This document shows positions 21,900 through 35,900 of a stretch of 64,000 nt of DNA, piece by piece. The DNA is from Parascedosporium putredinis (taxonomy: Eukaryota; Ascomycota; Sordariomycetes; Microascales; Microascaceae). The position numbers were made by a program, and so were the translations under genes. The stretch spans positions 558,001 to 622,000 of the forward strand of contig CASHTG010000001.1 in NCBI GenBank assembly GCA_949357655.1, written 5' to 3'. A model generated the notes under the pieces. It was given only the letters and a program-made list of their open reading frames with translations. It ran no database searches and was not told the origin of the DNA. Each line of letters begins with the position of its first letter. The first letter of the stretch is position 1.

Positions 21900-24800
21900 T
21901 TAGGCCCATCTCGAAAAATCTACGGCCTCCACAACGGCCTCTAGCCCGCCCGAGACCGTGGCGACCGTCTCCGTATCCGAGGTACCAGTCGAGGCCACAG
22001 AGGAGCGGTGGGAAGGCTGGTCGCTCGTATTCGTCAAAAGGTGGCCACCGACGACCGACGGAAGCTCGCAAAGCTGTCCCTGACCGTGCTCGCCGGCCGC
22101 GAAAGCTCGCCCGGCGTCGTGGCATTCGAGTGGCCCGACCCCGGCGTGCCGCCTAGTGCGCTAGTAGCTGGGGGCGGAGACGGCGAAGTGACGGACGAGA
22201 GGCCCTGGTGATAGTGGTGGTGGTGGTGGAGGTGGTGGTGGGCGGATCCCGCCGCCCCACCCGTGGCAGGTGTGGAGGCCGCGCTGGGGGCTGGGCTTTT
22301 GCGGCCATACGTCTCCCGCAGCTTCCGGATGGCGCGGAGGCGCGCACGCCAGGGGCTCAGGTGCTCCCCTCGCGATTCGCCCACACGAGCGAGAAGACGG
22401 ACGCGTTGACGGCCAGCTGGCGGACGAACCCGGGAAGCGCCTTGAGGCTGACCATCTTGGTCTCCCCGGCCGGAGAGATGCGGGGAAGCCGGGCTTGCTC
22501 ATGACCTTGACGCGGTAAAAGGGGCTGTGGGCCGTCGACGAGTCATTGCTGCGCTCCCGCCGCGCGAGGAACGTGGTGCGCGACTCGGGCGTGATGACGA
22601 TGTTGACAAAATTGAATTCGCTGGGGAACGTGTTAAACTCAAAGGGCAAACCCGAGTCGTTGAAGATGATGTTGACGTAGTCGTTGCCAATGTGGCGCTT
22701 CTTGTAGATGCACTGGGGGTCACGCTCGAGATTCGTCGGCATCTGCGTCGTCACGTGGAACACGATCTCGCTCACCCGGTCGCGCCAGGCAAAAGTGTAC
22801 TCGCCATCGACGCCGTGCTCCTTGTCAAGCCCCTGCGTGTTGAAGGTCGCGCCCTTGAGCTTGGTGAGGAAGCCGAGGCCGTTGAGGAACTCCAGGTAGT
22901 CGGTGCTCCCTGAAACGTTGGCCAGGATCTCGACTTCGTCCGTTTGGTTTTCCCCATGTATATGACGCCAATCTTGTGGCCGTCTACGGTGGAGATCATG
23001 TCAAAGAGGCGTATTGCCCTCTGGACCGCCTCGTCATCGGGTAGCGGCACGGGCTTGAACGCCTCCACCGTCTGAGGAACCGGCGACATCATTTGCACCA
23101 AAAGATGACTGGGCAGCACGTAGAGGTTACCCGTCTGGCCGTACGCGGCCGTCGAAAGGGGCCTTCCCTTGCGTATCCCTCGGACATGGAGTATCCGATG
23201 TGGTGCGGCGCCCTCGGCTGCAGAGTCTCACGGACTGTGTACGACGACGTACCCGATGGTTGCCGCTTAGTGACCTGGGCCCATCCGCTGCCGGTCGCCT
23301 GCTTTATGGTGATGATGCTGTTACCAACGACCCAAGACTTTTTGAGAATCTCGCCAAACATGTCTGTTGTGAACAGGGGATCTTCTGCCGAGTCGTCCGC
23401 GTCCGAGTACGCCACCCTGCGCATGAAATCCATGGTGATGACTGCTTGTTCCTCGCTTTGTGGGTCCTCTATATCGGTGAACAGATTCTTCGCGATCCAA
23501 CCGACCTGGGACGCACGATCGGGCAGCTTGAGCGCGAGGAACCAGTAGGTGATGACGTGGTACGCGAGAGCATGCACGTACTGCGGGAGGTCGTCCGCGG
23601 ATGAGGAGCGCGCTGCCGCTGCCGCGGCCGGGTCGGACCCGGGCGTGGCCGCTGAGACGTCCCCGTTGGCGACGCTGTTGCGGTGCGACTGCTTCTTGTC
23701 TCTGACGTACTGTAGGTATCTGAACGCGATGCCGAATACGATTCGCCACTCATCCTCCCTGAAATTGCTGTATAGGTGAGGCATGCGGCAAAGGCCCGAG
23801 AGGAACTCGAGAACGTGCATGGCGACCTGGGGCTGGGTGATGATTTGGGCCATTCGTTGCAAAACCTGGACTAGAGCCTTGTTTGTCGAGATTGGCAACT
23901 CGTGGCAGCAGATGGAGAGGGCGTGGATACATTCTTTGGCGGTTCTTTCCCATGTCATCCCGTGAACAAAAGTTCGAACGATATCGTCCTCTTCCGGCTT
24001 TTGGAAGTGCCTATGGTAACTCAAAATCATAATCAGGCTGTGATATAGGCATATGGCCACGTGGGTGCGTCGTAGGCCGCTGGCGAGGGGGTTCCTGGAA
24101 GCTGTTGGCGCGAATGACGTCGCAGAGCACCCGCCTGATTTCCTGCACCTGCTTGATCGCGCCTCGAAAGACGGAGTGGTTGCTGAGCTGGGCGGGGAGA
24201 TGCACGATGAGGAAGCTGTAGATTTCCCAGTCGCAGGCTTGCTGCGTTACCTGCAACAAGGCGTCTAGCCAGGATGCAAAGTCAAGCTGGGTTTGGCGCG
24301 CGCCCTGATTCTCACCCTGCGTCGTAGCGTCGTCAATATAAGATACGAGCACCGGGCTCACCGACGACGAAGCTTCCTCTGGAAGTGCGTCGGCGTCAGG
24401 ATGCCACCACATGGGCTGATATTTCGGACCGGGGCCTGGTGGCTTCGCGCCGCTTGCGGAACGGGTTGGATATCCTCGTTCATGGGGTTGAGGCTGGCTA
24501 AATGATTTACCCCTCGTAGTGCGGGAGATTGTACCGGTCCCGAGTTCGCCTCTCGACAGCCTGGATGGCTGTGGTGCGCTTTCTTGCTTCACTTTCAGCG
24601 ACTCCTCGGTCCTGTAGAGCGCGGCAGCAAGCGTATCCGTTTCTAGGTGGACTGTAAGGAACACCCGGTTGGCCCAATCGCTTCGCAAGCGGAAAAGGAG
24701 TTTCATGGCAGTCAGGCGCGCATCTACCTCGCAGTGGGCGGCCTTGGCGATGTTGACGAGGAGGTTGAATATTTCCACGCTTTTGGCGGCGTCTGCGTCC

Positions 24801-27314
24801 ATGAGACGCATGAAGAGCTTCGCATACCCGCGTGTGACCACGTTAGCCGTGCTCATGCCCGGCTTCGGGTCTGGCTGGTCAGGGGTCGTAGGAGTCACGG
24901 GCGGCTGGGCTTGAGCAGAAGAGGGAGAGATGGGGGATTTTATCTTCTCGCTTAGCACGACGCCCTTGAGGGCATCGATAATATAGTTGAATAGCTCCAT
25001 ATCCGACGATACGGCGATGGAGCCCATTAGGTTGACGACGGCCTCCAGGACTTGCATGTCATCTTCTTCCGCTACATCAGCAAGTATGGTACGCACAAGG
25101 ACGGGGATAAAGTCATGCGAGCCGTCGTGGACGAGGTCCATGATCTCGTAGGCGTCCGTGATAGTGTTCAGCGCCCGCACACGCGTTGCAGATGAGCGCG
25201 AGCGGTTCGAGAAGAAGGCCTGGACCACGAGTTTCAGATTCTCTTCCCACTCAGTATCAGAGGGAGAACAGCAGCGGAATTCTTGGAAGTAGTCAAGCAC
25301 GACGTTGGCAGCAGAATCGGGAAGGATGGTGTGCACGCTGCTGAAAAATCGGACAACGGTTTGCCGAGGGATGAACACAACGGAGCTCCCACGCAACATT
25401 AAAGCTTCTAATTGGGTGATGAGCCGCAGAATCTCGATGCCGTTTGACTCTTCCGGTTTCTCAGGCTCATCCTTTGAACTTGTCGATGATAGGGAAGAGG
25501 AGGAGAGGGAGGTTTGGATGCCCCGAGGGCCGGTTTGCAAGTTAGCCTGGAGGATAGGTATAGTCGCGCTCTTTGAGCATTCGGAAGCAACGTTGAGGAG
25601 AGCCGTCCAGTCTTCCTCGACAGCCACCGGATGTAGCGTACCATTGCCAGCGTCGAAAAGCAGGTTGATGAGCTTCAGGATCTCGTACTGCGCCTTTACC
25701 GAGCTTGTTGCCTTGACCGTGGTCGCTAAGCCATCCACAAGCAGCGCAAAGGGCACGGTGGGATATCCTTTTTCGGCACTCTTGGACAACAGCTTACGTA
25801 TGACGCAAAGGGCGCCGCGGATTTCCCGGTTCAGATCCATGTCTTTGACGCCGTCGACAGGGCCGGTACGGAGAATGTCGAGAAGAATCCTCACAGTCAG
25901 CTGGCCATTGTGAGATTTGCAAAGAATGGAGAGCGTCGTCCAGGCATCTTTGGAGAGGCTTGAGACGAGACAGAAGATGGAGCTCAACACGTGGACACAT
26001 TTTTGAGACGCTCCGAGGGAAGGGAACCAAAGGTAACAATGGCGTTGAGGACGGAGATGCATGCACGGAGGTCATCTTGCACACTAGTGCTCATACATAT
26101 CATCATCAGGGTGTCTATAAGGTTGCAGACAGCATTGTCGTCGGCGACGCTGAAGCTGGACTTGATGACCTCGGTGATGAAGATGAAGAGCTGAGACAGA
26201 TTCTTTTCCTCCCCGTATTACCAGATCTTGCTTGGCCAATGGCTTTGGATACGCGAGCGGCCTCCCGCCTGGCTTGCCGGGCATCTTGGAAAGCCTTGTG
26301 GAGCCAGGTACTCAGCAGGGGAAGCACTTCATAGTCAAAGCCGGATAAGACTCTCCCGTTCTTTGTGAGGTCGACGAGCGCGGCAAGTTGCAAATGAAAA
26401 TCTTCTGGATTCGAGGACGAAGTCAAGGTCTGAAAATATTCCTGTCGTTCAAGATCCGAGGATGCTGAGTGTTTCAAGCATTCGGTGAGAAGTTCCCAGC
26501 CTGCAACACGAGTAGCGTTCGACTTGGAGGGTTCAATCATATCCCTGGCAGCATGCCATATGTCAAGAACAGAACTGAGGGGTATTCGGCGACAGCGTGT
26601 CGTAGGGAGGCGGCAGCGGCGATTCGTTCGCTCGGGGCGCCATTTCGAAGATGCTCTAACGCGGCCATGTGGCTCGGGGACAGGCCTTGTACACTCGAAG
26701 GGACAGCGTTGACAGGCTCGAGGGTGGGTGGGACGAGAGCCGAGACACCTGGACCGACGGGGGCGGGGACCTCGTCAGCCTAGCGGTGGCTAAACCTCTG
26801 AAGACGCCAGCAAGGCCGCTCGGGCGGGTGGAATCTGGTGAAGGCGGCGCATCTCCCGGAGACAAGGGCATAGGAAACTCGTCTCGACGCTCAGAGTCGG
26901 GGGTTGCCTACTAAAGCTAGCCATCGAAGGCATGTTAGAACACGAGGTATACAGCAAGACATGTTCAATTAGCACCGAGGAGATACGGCCGCGGTGCTCG
27001 ATAGGGTGAGCGATGACTTGATTGCCCCCAAGCCCGGAGACTTGGAACACAACAAGTATGTAGTGAAATGGTGAATCACACACTGGGGACACCAGTGGGT
27101 GAGGGGGAAAAAAGGACAAGACCCTTGATCTAGCGGCACCACCCTCGGCGCTGGGAGGAAGAAAAGAGAAAGAAAGGACAAGGCCGAGGCACCAGACACG
27201 GCAAGAGAGGGGCCACAGATAGAAACCTACCTTGAGGGAGTTCAAAAGTGGCCGCTGAGGTGCGACGGGGGCAGCGTACGTGCGATGAATGAAGCTATTG
27301 CCAGGAGCTGTCAT
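21900..27314 (-). CDS. TSC2: Tuberin (TSC2 homologue), Rheb GTPase-activating protein
   Basis: GAP subunit that restrains Rheb and so TOR signalling. Exon 1 is 27314-27231 (MTAPGNSFIHRTYAAP), the intron is 27230-26908, and exon 2 is 26907-21900. The long alpha-helical tuberin region includes GWELLTECLKHSAS, FHLQLAALVDL, FDYEVLPLLSTWL, CVHVLSSIFCLV and HNGQLTVRILLDIL. The C-terminal Rap/Ran-GAP domain has MISTVDGHKIGVIYMG, RHIGNDYVNIIFNDSG and FNFVNIVITP. The Asn of HIGND, about residue 1439, is the catalytic asparagine thumb. A His-rich stretch (HHHLHHHHHYH) precedes the Ser-rich tail ending FSRWA. Ten frameshift sites (near 26779, 26579, 26211, 26000, 24087, 23158, 22952, 22482, 22366 and 22036) total eleven missing bases; repair gives 1700 residues. 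Confidence 0.93.
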
Positions 27315-29294
27315 ATGGTTGTGCGTGTATGTACGTGTGCGAGCGTGTGCGTGCGTGTGTGTGCGTGCGGAAAGGCTGTGTCGAACTGCGTCACAGGATG
27401 GGGAGAGAGCAAGTGAAAGGGGGCCGCCATCAAAGGAAAGGCAGTGAGCCTAGCTGCAGGCCGAGGTAGGCCGAATGGTAGGTTCGGTCGGGTCGCACAG
27501 CAGGAGCAGGAAATAAAAATCCCCTGTCCTGAGTCGAAGGTGAGGGCCACGAAAGATATGGGGGAGTCGAGGAGATGAAGATGGCTCCGTGGAGCGATTG
27601 TGTCTGTCGACGGGGCAGTCGAGCGATTTGCCAAGGTATGATCGTGGACGGGACGGAGATCGAAGTCGAGGGTGATTCGGGGGTAGCTCGGATCGGTGCT
27701 CATCAAAGTTTCGTTGTTGAAGCTTCTCTTTCGCGAGAGAGGGGTTTTTGAGGAGCGGGGGTGGTATATTAGCCTAGCCCCTGGGATTCTGGGCGGGCAT
27801 TCGCGAAATATTTGGTGCGCGGTCGAGGCTTGAGATCCTTGGCAGATTGGACCAAGGCTTGGGAGAGAGGAGGGCTGAGAGGATTAAGGAAGGCTGGAAG
27901 GTGGGAGGTGCAACTTGATGCTGCTGTTTCCCTTTTGAGGTGGGCGTGATCAAAGCCGTCGTAGTTCGAATATGTCCCCACTTCGTCCCTTCCAAGTACA
28001 CTGGCTGTATCGCTAAGGTACAACGCAGCCAACATTGAACTCTCTGCAATCCCAAGTACCAAGACAATCGGAGGGGTCTTTCTCGAAATGGAAAACAAAA
28101 AATAAGGGTACTCGCTCACGCCAAGTCCTTGATCATCTTGGTTAAGCGCAAAAAGAAAAAGGGAGCTAGTGAAGGACGAAAGGAAGAAAAAAGAATGAAA
28201 TTGCTGATGACGTTGAGACAGAAGAAGGAAGAAATGAAAAATAAAAAGTTGCCCTTAGGCAGATTGAACGCCTGATTGATCGATTGAAATTTTTTTATTT
28301 TTTTCGGCTGTGGCATAAAATCGGATTCTTCATAAAGGGGACTGACTGGCTGGTCGAGCCAGTTCCTGCATAACAGCTCATCTGTACATCAAGGGTACAA
28401 ATTCCTCTTGATAAAGCCAGAGACTTGAAAATGATAGGCTGCAGTGGCCAACTAATAGCATCACGTCCACGAATTGGTCTACAAATTGGTCACCAGGTGG
28501 AACTGAGCCCTGAATATCCCAGGACTCGAAGAGACCCCGATAAATAGTGAATGGGTCTAATGCACATTGTCAGAGGCAATTGATCCATTCAATTGATAAA
28601 ATTTATGTGGCAAGTCAAGAATTGCAGAGTGTACATCAATTGATGTTAAGCCTGCCTGCCACCCTAACAACACATCCATGTAGGCAACGACATGCAACAA
28701 GCGAGTGAGATAATAATCAAGAGTAGAGAGGTATATTAGGATAAGTCCCTAGGATCGAGTTATCGATGCCAGCATGAACAGTTAGCATCTTGGTGAGATC
28801 GCACGAATGGTGTGGCTTGGGCATCATTCCCATTAACATCTCAACACCCCCGCCCCAGAAACGATCATGTGGCGCACCTGGCCACGTTCGGGCGGCTCCC
28901 AGAATATGATAAGGGCTATTAGCTGGTCCATAAGAATGCGAAATGGAACGCCCTCGTTTCCGGAGATCAATCAATGACCCCAGTGGTCATCCATGCATCG
29001 CCAGCAATCGACAGCAACATTTAGACCCATGTGTTTGGACCGTGTAAGTTAACAGTGTGCGTTTGTATTCCGCACCTCCAGCTTCTTCCTCCATTGTTGA
29101 CGGGCACGTTCCAGAACCTGAAGCATGGGGAAAAGATCAAAGGAAAGAAGGAAAGAAAAACAGAAAGAGAAAAGGGGATATCAAATAAACCCAACAATGA
29201 GAGAAAATAACCAGCAAGACTCGGACACGCACGCCTAAGCACTTCCGAAGAAAGCGCGGGCCGCCTTGTCGCGGAGGAGGTCAGGGACCCCGCC
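27315..29294. other. Intergenic, TSC2 promoter and 3' flank of the MDR gene
   Basis: About 2 kb. The first 400 bases upstream of the TSC2 start include a GT-rich stretch (about 27315-27370). No conserved coding sequence was recognised in the remainder. Confidence 0.5.
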
Positions 29295-30663
29295 CTACGA
29301 TTCCCCAACCCGGACAATGATCTTGCCCAAGACTCTTCTACTCATCACCTTTTCGTAGGCCTATTTCCGGGGACCTCGAACAGGACCAGGCCCCCGTTTT
29401 GTTAGCGATACATCAATCCCTCCTTTTTCACATGTCCACTGCCAACTTAAGCCTCCAGGAAGGGGGAAGAGGGAACTGACCTTGGGGACATCTTGCAAGT
29501 CCACGACAGAGTCGACGTGCAGGCGTAGCTTGCCTTCCTCGGCCAGCCGACGAATTTCTTCCATGGCCTCGGGGCCGTCGTCGTTCATAACCGAAACAAA
29601 GTTCCGGGGGTGCCTCCGAGAATGGCGGGTTGCAGCGCGAGGCGGGCGGTCGTGAGCAAGGACGTGATGGCGCCCCAGAGGGTCCAGCTGGTAAAGGCCG
29701 TCCCGACGGTGACGTACGTTCCGTCCTGTTTAAGATAGGGAGCGCACCAGGTAAAGATTTCGGCGAGGCCATAGGCGTCGAGTATCGCATCAAACGGGTC
29801 CTCCTTGAATCTGTCGGCGAGGAGTTCCCAAATCGCACCGTGTTCTTGACGATTGATCACCTATATTCCACTCTCAGCAAAAGCTCTGTTTCTCGCTTGC
29901 TGCATTTCTTCCGCGCTCCCGTGAAGAAAACACGGCGGCAGAACTCGCCCCTCTGCGCCTCAATATTATTTTAATAACAACTCACCTCATCTGCCCCCAA
30001 AGTCTTGGCAACCTCGATGCCGGCCGGACCACATACTGCCACGACCTTACCCGTTGGCCCCACAGCTTCCCGGGCAATTTGCAAGGCGAGGGTCCCCACG
30101 GACCCATTAGAGCCGTACACGAGCGCTTTTTGCCCCCTTTCCAGCTTCGCCTTTTGGACCAGGGCGAGGGCCGTACATGAAGACGCACCGCCGAGCCCCG
30201 CCGCGTGCTCCCTGCTGACGTTTTCCGGTCGGCGGACGACGCGGGACGCGGGGACGAGGACGTACTCTGCCAGCGCGCCCGACGGTGCAGCGGCACCAGG
30301 CATCTTCTTAAAGACTCGGCCCATGGGGACCGCCCCGTACACTTCTGCGCCGACCGTCAGGGCTGGGCTCGGCGGTGTGGCGACTCCTTGGGGGTCTACG
30401 GCGACCACGGTTCCGGCGAATTCGATGGCGGGGATGCAGGGCTTGTCCCGCAAGAAGGAAGGGGTTATGGTCATCATGAATGCGTCTCCAAAGAGCGCCG
30501 TTGTGTGCGTGATTCTGACCAGCACGTCCGAGGATCCAGGCTGGGGAAGGGGTGGCAGCGGCAGTTCTGTGAGCGTCAGGACGTCTGACGGCTTACCCGT
30601 CGTTGTGTGGGCGTAGACCCGCATCTTTTCGGGAAGCGTCCCGAGGGATTGGTTCGTCGCCAT
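29295..30663 (-). CDS. MDR-family NAD(P)H-dependent reductase (quinone oxidoreductase-like)
   Basis: Medium-chain dehydrogenase/reductase. Exons are 30663-29986, 29860-29481 and 29360-29295, all GT-AG. The N-terminal catalytic fold has MRVYAHTTTGKPSDVLTL, IPAIEFAGTVVAVD and VGAEVYGAVP. The nucleotide-binding motif is ALVYGSNGSVGTLALQIA (about residues 180-200), followed by KVVAVCGPAG and VAKTLGADEV. The C-terminus ends AYEKVMSRRVLGKIIVRVGES. No cysteine-rich structural zinc loop is apparent, so it resembles the zinc-independent quinone-reductase/enoyl-reductase branch; the substrate is unknown. One base missing in the G-run 29606-29610 restores 374 residues. The adjacent TSC2 gene is on the same strand but has no functional link. 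Confidence 0.88.
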
Positions 30664-32980
30664 GGCGCGTCTCTTGATTAGTCCTTATGACACGGTGGAG
30701 TATTTTGGAAACTCGGCTGCTTATATAGATTATAACAAGAATAGTTGCGATCTGGTGCCGCGGGAAGTTATATCGCAGGCGTATTCAAACAGTGATTTTG
30801 TACTCACGATGTTGACCGCCAGCGCTATATCCTGATGAACAGTTTTAGACATCATGACCGATAATACTATTACCGCAGCCCGGTGCGGTTTTCAGTATTT
30901 ATTAAAGCCAGCTGAAGTTGGGAGCGCTGAGACAACACGTACCCCCTCCAATCGCATCTAGCTTGCTAAATACGAGGAATTGACCACGTTTTCCTTTCCT
31001 TTTTTGTCTCTTTTCCCCCTCTCCCTTTGCCTCCTGCCTGTCTTGGCCTCATGGGGCTGAGACCACCTTGGCGGAATTCACTGTGAGGGGAGGGGCATAT
31101 CAATTGATTCATCAACTTGTCCACGCCGTGCTAGTTTAGACTGGCCAGGCAACGATTTTTGGTGTCACAAGGTCCAGTCGTCCTCAGCCCCGGAGCTGAT
31201 GCCTAGAATCTATAACAAAAGCGCCCAAAGACGATTCGCGAGGGTTCAAAACCTTGGCCTATTGTGACTATAGCTCTTTAGCAAACAAACTCAAACGCCC
31301 AGCACCCGAGCGACCCGAGCGATAATAGCAACCAGTTTGAATTACAACACCAAGCGGTATATGCACAAAGAACTTGTCTGAGGAAGTAGTGCTCTGGGGA
31401 AGTATTCTCGTCCCTTGACTAGGACGAACATAGCGGACATGTCTATGAAGGCTTGAGGCTCATTTGGTATTATATGAACTCTTGGGGAAATTGTCAAAAT
31501 GGGTATTAATATGAATGCGCTCCTGCACACCGGAAGTGAAAAACCAGTGCTCCTAGTAATCGTGAATGAATCCGTCTATGGATAACAATGTTGATTCTAC
31601 GGATAATCCTTGATGGCGTATGGAAAGAGCATAGCCAATGTACCTAGAGAAAGTAGGGATGGTAAGCCCTTTGTTAAGATTTTAATCTCTGTCAAAGCAA
31701 TTCAAAGGCTTCCGGCGAAAGTTGGATGCTGTCCATGGACCTCCTCTTGTCCATCCCAACCTCCAAGTCGACTCTTCCTATTATCGTTCCATCGGGAAGG
31801 AGAAGCACCAGCAGACCGCCGAATAAGCGGGGAATTCGGAGGCCAGTGTGGGGCGGGCAGGCCCGGATCGCGGACTCGCCCGAAACCACCTACGGTTGGC
31901 AAAGTAGATTACCCTCCCGGCTCTGAAATCCAAATTGGTCAATGCAAGTAGGCAACTATATACCAAGCGTGAGTGCGCGAGCGCTCCCTTGCTAGCCGAT
32001 GATAAGTAGTAGAGGAGACACTTGGGAGGCGCCGAGATTTAGGATCATGTATACTTGGTGCAAAGTTGCAGTATTCGGGGCTTCCATGCTCCCCATGGCA
32101 TAAATGACCTCATTTGTTCGTTAGATTCTCGAAAAGGCTAATCCTGAGCTTTGTTTGTTTCTTTTTTTTTTTTTTTATATCTTTTCAACTCCATTTCCTT
32201 CTATATATCTCGTCGTCCTGGTGCATACCTCTCCTTTTAACTCATTTTCTTCATTTTACTCTCGAAAGAGGGTATCGTGAGGCACACCCTAGTCAAACGG
32301 TTCATACAACTATCCCCCACAACCAGGCTCGATTCTTATAATCATCTATTGGCTTCATCTCGAATTACCTCTGGTATCAGGCTGCCCTGGCCTGTAGGGC
32401 CATGTTGTGTCAGTTTCACCATCTAGCTTACAGGTAGTCCGACCTGACCAGCGGAGTGGCAATGAGCCCGGCCTTGTTCGGAGTCCTTGTGTCGGACACA
32501 CCAGCACCATGACAGCGGTAATTGTATTGAACTTCCACCGTACTCTACGATAAAAGATTAAAAACTGGATTTATCTGAGATAATACCTTACCAGCCTTGC
32601 CAGCCTAGGGGATATCGAAAAGAAGGGTTCCTCGATCAACTGCCCGCCTTCCGTAATTTTGGGTTTGTATCAGCTGTCATCAGCTGTTTGCAGCGGGAGA
32701 GGGGACAAGGAGGGGCATCTTGCCGCTTTAGGATGGCGAGGTTGCTATTTTTCGAGCATCAGCTTAGTTAAGTTGTCAAAGGAAAGGAAGCTCCTGGAAT
32801 GAAGGCACCGGTCTCCCCGCAACCGAGCAAGAGCTGAGACCAACAATAAAAAAATAACCGTCGATTGATTCACTCCACGCACACACTTAGATTACTTCCC
32901 CTCCAGCATTCTGCAATCCTCTCCCATCTTTTTCCCCTCCCCCGCCATCAGATCCATCACATATTCCCCGCATCACGACC
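30664..32980. other. Intergenic, divergent promoter region
   Basis: About 2.3 kb between the divergent MDR and CSE1 genes. A minus-strand open frame at 31692-31889 has protein-like text in its second half but no recognised family. A T-run lies at about 32162-32176. No other structure was seen. Confidence 0.5.
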
Positions 32981-35900
32981 ATGGCGGCGAACATTGGCGC
33001 TATCGCGCAGCTGCTCGATGCCACGCTGGATCCTGGCCAGCATCGCAAAGGTAAACCAAGATCCTGGTCTGGAGGAGGAGGAGGAGGAGGGCGAATGTTT
33101 CTCCATGACAGCGGAAAGAAGGAAGCTAACGAGAGTCACAAAATCCAGCCGAGACCGCCCTCAAGGCCGAGCAGGCCAAGCCCCAGTACTCTCTGAATCT
33201 CCTCAACATCGTCGCCTCCGACCCTCTCCCCGCCAAAACCCGCCTATCCGCTGCGTTGGCTTTCAAGAACTTTATCAGGAACAATTATGTGGTGCGTAGT
33301 TTTTGGCGCGAATCAGCGCGCGTTCTTTCGCCGCTTCGAGCTCAACGTTCTCGTCGCCCCTTGTACCGATATTTTCTGGTCTTGTACGCTAGGCTATTTG
33401 GTTGCTGACGTTGCAAGAGTAGGACGAAGAAGGCAACTATAAGCTGCCCCAAGATGAGGTGGTCACAATCAAGCAACAGCTTATCGGTCTCATGATCTCG
33501 TCACCTCCCGCCATCCAGAGCCAGCTCGGCGAGGCCGTCGCCATCATTGCCGACTCCGACTTCTGGCAGAGGTGGGAGACGTTGACAAAGGTAAGATTGC
33601 CTGGAGGCAGAGTGGATGAAGTTCTAGTATCTAGCTAAATGTGACGCTAACCTACCTGTTTTTGTTTCTGCTTCGATGTAGGATCTCGTCAGCCGTTTTT
33701 CGACAACAGACCCAAAGGTCAATATTGGTGTATTAGAGGTGGCACACTCCATCTTTGTAAGGTGGAGGCCTTTGTTCCGAACGGACGATCTGTACACAGA
33801 AATCAACCACGTCATCACGACAATGGGCGAGCCCTTTATCCAGCTTCTCATCGTAAGACATTGTTCTCCGTCCACCTTTGTGCGTCGGTCCAACGATCAC
33901 GGTACGCTAACACGTCTTATGACTCCGTAGACGACCAACACGCAGATTGAGGCCAATAGCGGAAACAAGGAGGCTCTCAAGGCTTGGTTCGAAACGCTAA
34001 GCCTGCTGGTCAAGATCTTTTACGACTTGTCGTGCCACGATGTGCCCCCATCTTCGAAGAAAACCTGCCTAGCATCTGCGAGCTCTTGCACAAATACCTC
34101 AGCTACAAGAACCCCCTACTCGAGACGGACGATGACGCCGAAGCCTCCATCGTCGATACGGTCAAGGCGGATATCTGCGAGGCCCTCGAGCTGTACACGG
34201 TCAAGTTTGACGAGGATTTCTCCAAATACTGCGGCCCGTTCATCACGAATGTGTGGGAGCTTTTGTCGAGCATGGGGCCCGAGACCAAGTACGACCACGT
34301 CGTAAGCAAGGCGCTGCACTTTTTGACCGCGGTAGCGTCCACCAAAGACCACTCGGGCAACTTTAACAACGAGGACACCTTGTCGCAAATTGTCGAAAAG
34401 GTCATTCTTCCCAACGTGGCACTCCGCGAGTCGGACATCGAACTCTTCGAGGATGAGCCTATCGAGTTCATCCGGCGAGACCTGGAAGGGTCGGATACCG
34501 ATTCTAGGAGGAGATCTGCTACCGACTTTTACGGAAACTCCAGGAGAAATTCGAGGGTCTGGTGACGGGCGTGGTATCGAGGTACATCAACCACTACCTC
34601 ACGCAGGGCAAGTCGGACTGGAAGGCCAAGGACACGGCCATCTACCTCTTCATCTCGATTGCGGCCAAGGGTGCGGTGACGGCGGCGCAGGGCGTCAAGA
34701 CGATCAACTCGCTCGTCAACGTTGTCGAGTTTTTCCAGCAGCACATTGCCGCGGACCTCATGTCGGACAGCGCGGAGCCCATTGCCAAGGTGGACGCGAT
34801 CAAGTACCTGCACACGTTCCGAAGCCAGCTCTCCAAGGACCAGTGGAGGGACGCGTTCCCGCACCTCATCAAGAACATTGGCTCCAGCAACTATGTCATC
34901 TATACCTACGCCGCCATTGCCGTCGAGCGCCTCCTCTTCCTCGCCGACGACAACGGGGTGCAAATGTTTACCCGGGCCGATGTCGAGGGCTTCGCCAACG
35001 AGCTCCTCGAGAGGTTGTTTGTCCTGATTGAGCGGGAGCCCACGCCAGCCAAGCTCCAGGAGAACGAGTTTTTGATGAGATGCGTGATGAGGATTCTCAT
35101 TGTGATCAAGGATGGCGCCGCCGCGATCCTCGACGGCGTCCTGCAGCACCTGATTGCCATTACCAATATCATGAAGCAGAATCCTAGCAACCCCAGGTTC
35201 TACTACTACCACTTTGAGGCCATTGGCGCTCTGGTGCGGTACTGCTCGGGGAGCAAGGCGGACGTGCTCAACGCGAAGCTTTGGGAGCCTATTCAGCTCA
35301 TTTTTACCGAGGACGTCACTGGTAAGTAGAATGTCTTATCCCCTTTTCATTTTTGGCCCTGATGGATGAGAAACTAACGTTTGAAACCTTTTTCTTCTTC
35401 CTTCTCGCGTCTAGAATTCATGCAGTATGTTCTCCAGATTCTCGCGCAGCTCCTGGAATCAAGCCCCGACAGCTCCATCTCGGCCAACTTTGGAGCGCTG
35501 CTTGACCCGATTCTCAACCCGCCCATGTGGGAAGTCAGGGGCAACGTTCCAGCGCTGGCCCGTCTCCTTGCGGGGCTCATCCCCAGAGCGAGCAAGGAAA
35601 TCATTGGTGGAGACAAGATGAACCAGGTCCTGGGCATCTTTCAAATGCTTCTCTCTGGCAAAAGTCGGAGCTCTATGCATTTGACATCCTCGAGGCGACT
35701 GTCAAGGCGTACGAAGGGTAAGTAGACGGGCAGACGTGCCAGACCAACGTCAGTTCAAGAAGACACCCAGAGCTAACTCTCCGCGATCTAGCAACGTCCT
35801 CGACAACTACTTTGCCACGATTCTCGAGCTCCTATTTAAGAAGCTTCAAAACAACCCCGCAGAATCGTTCAAGCTGCGATTTGTGCGCCTGTTCCATCTG

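Noticed and set aside
34529..35212. Long antisense open frame opposite CSE1 (227 codons)
   Set aside because: It is the mirror of a strongly conserved coding exon; its translation has no recognisable family.
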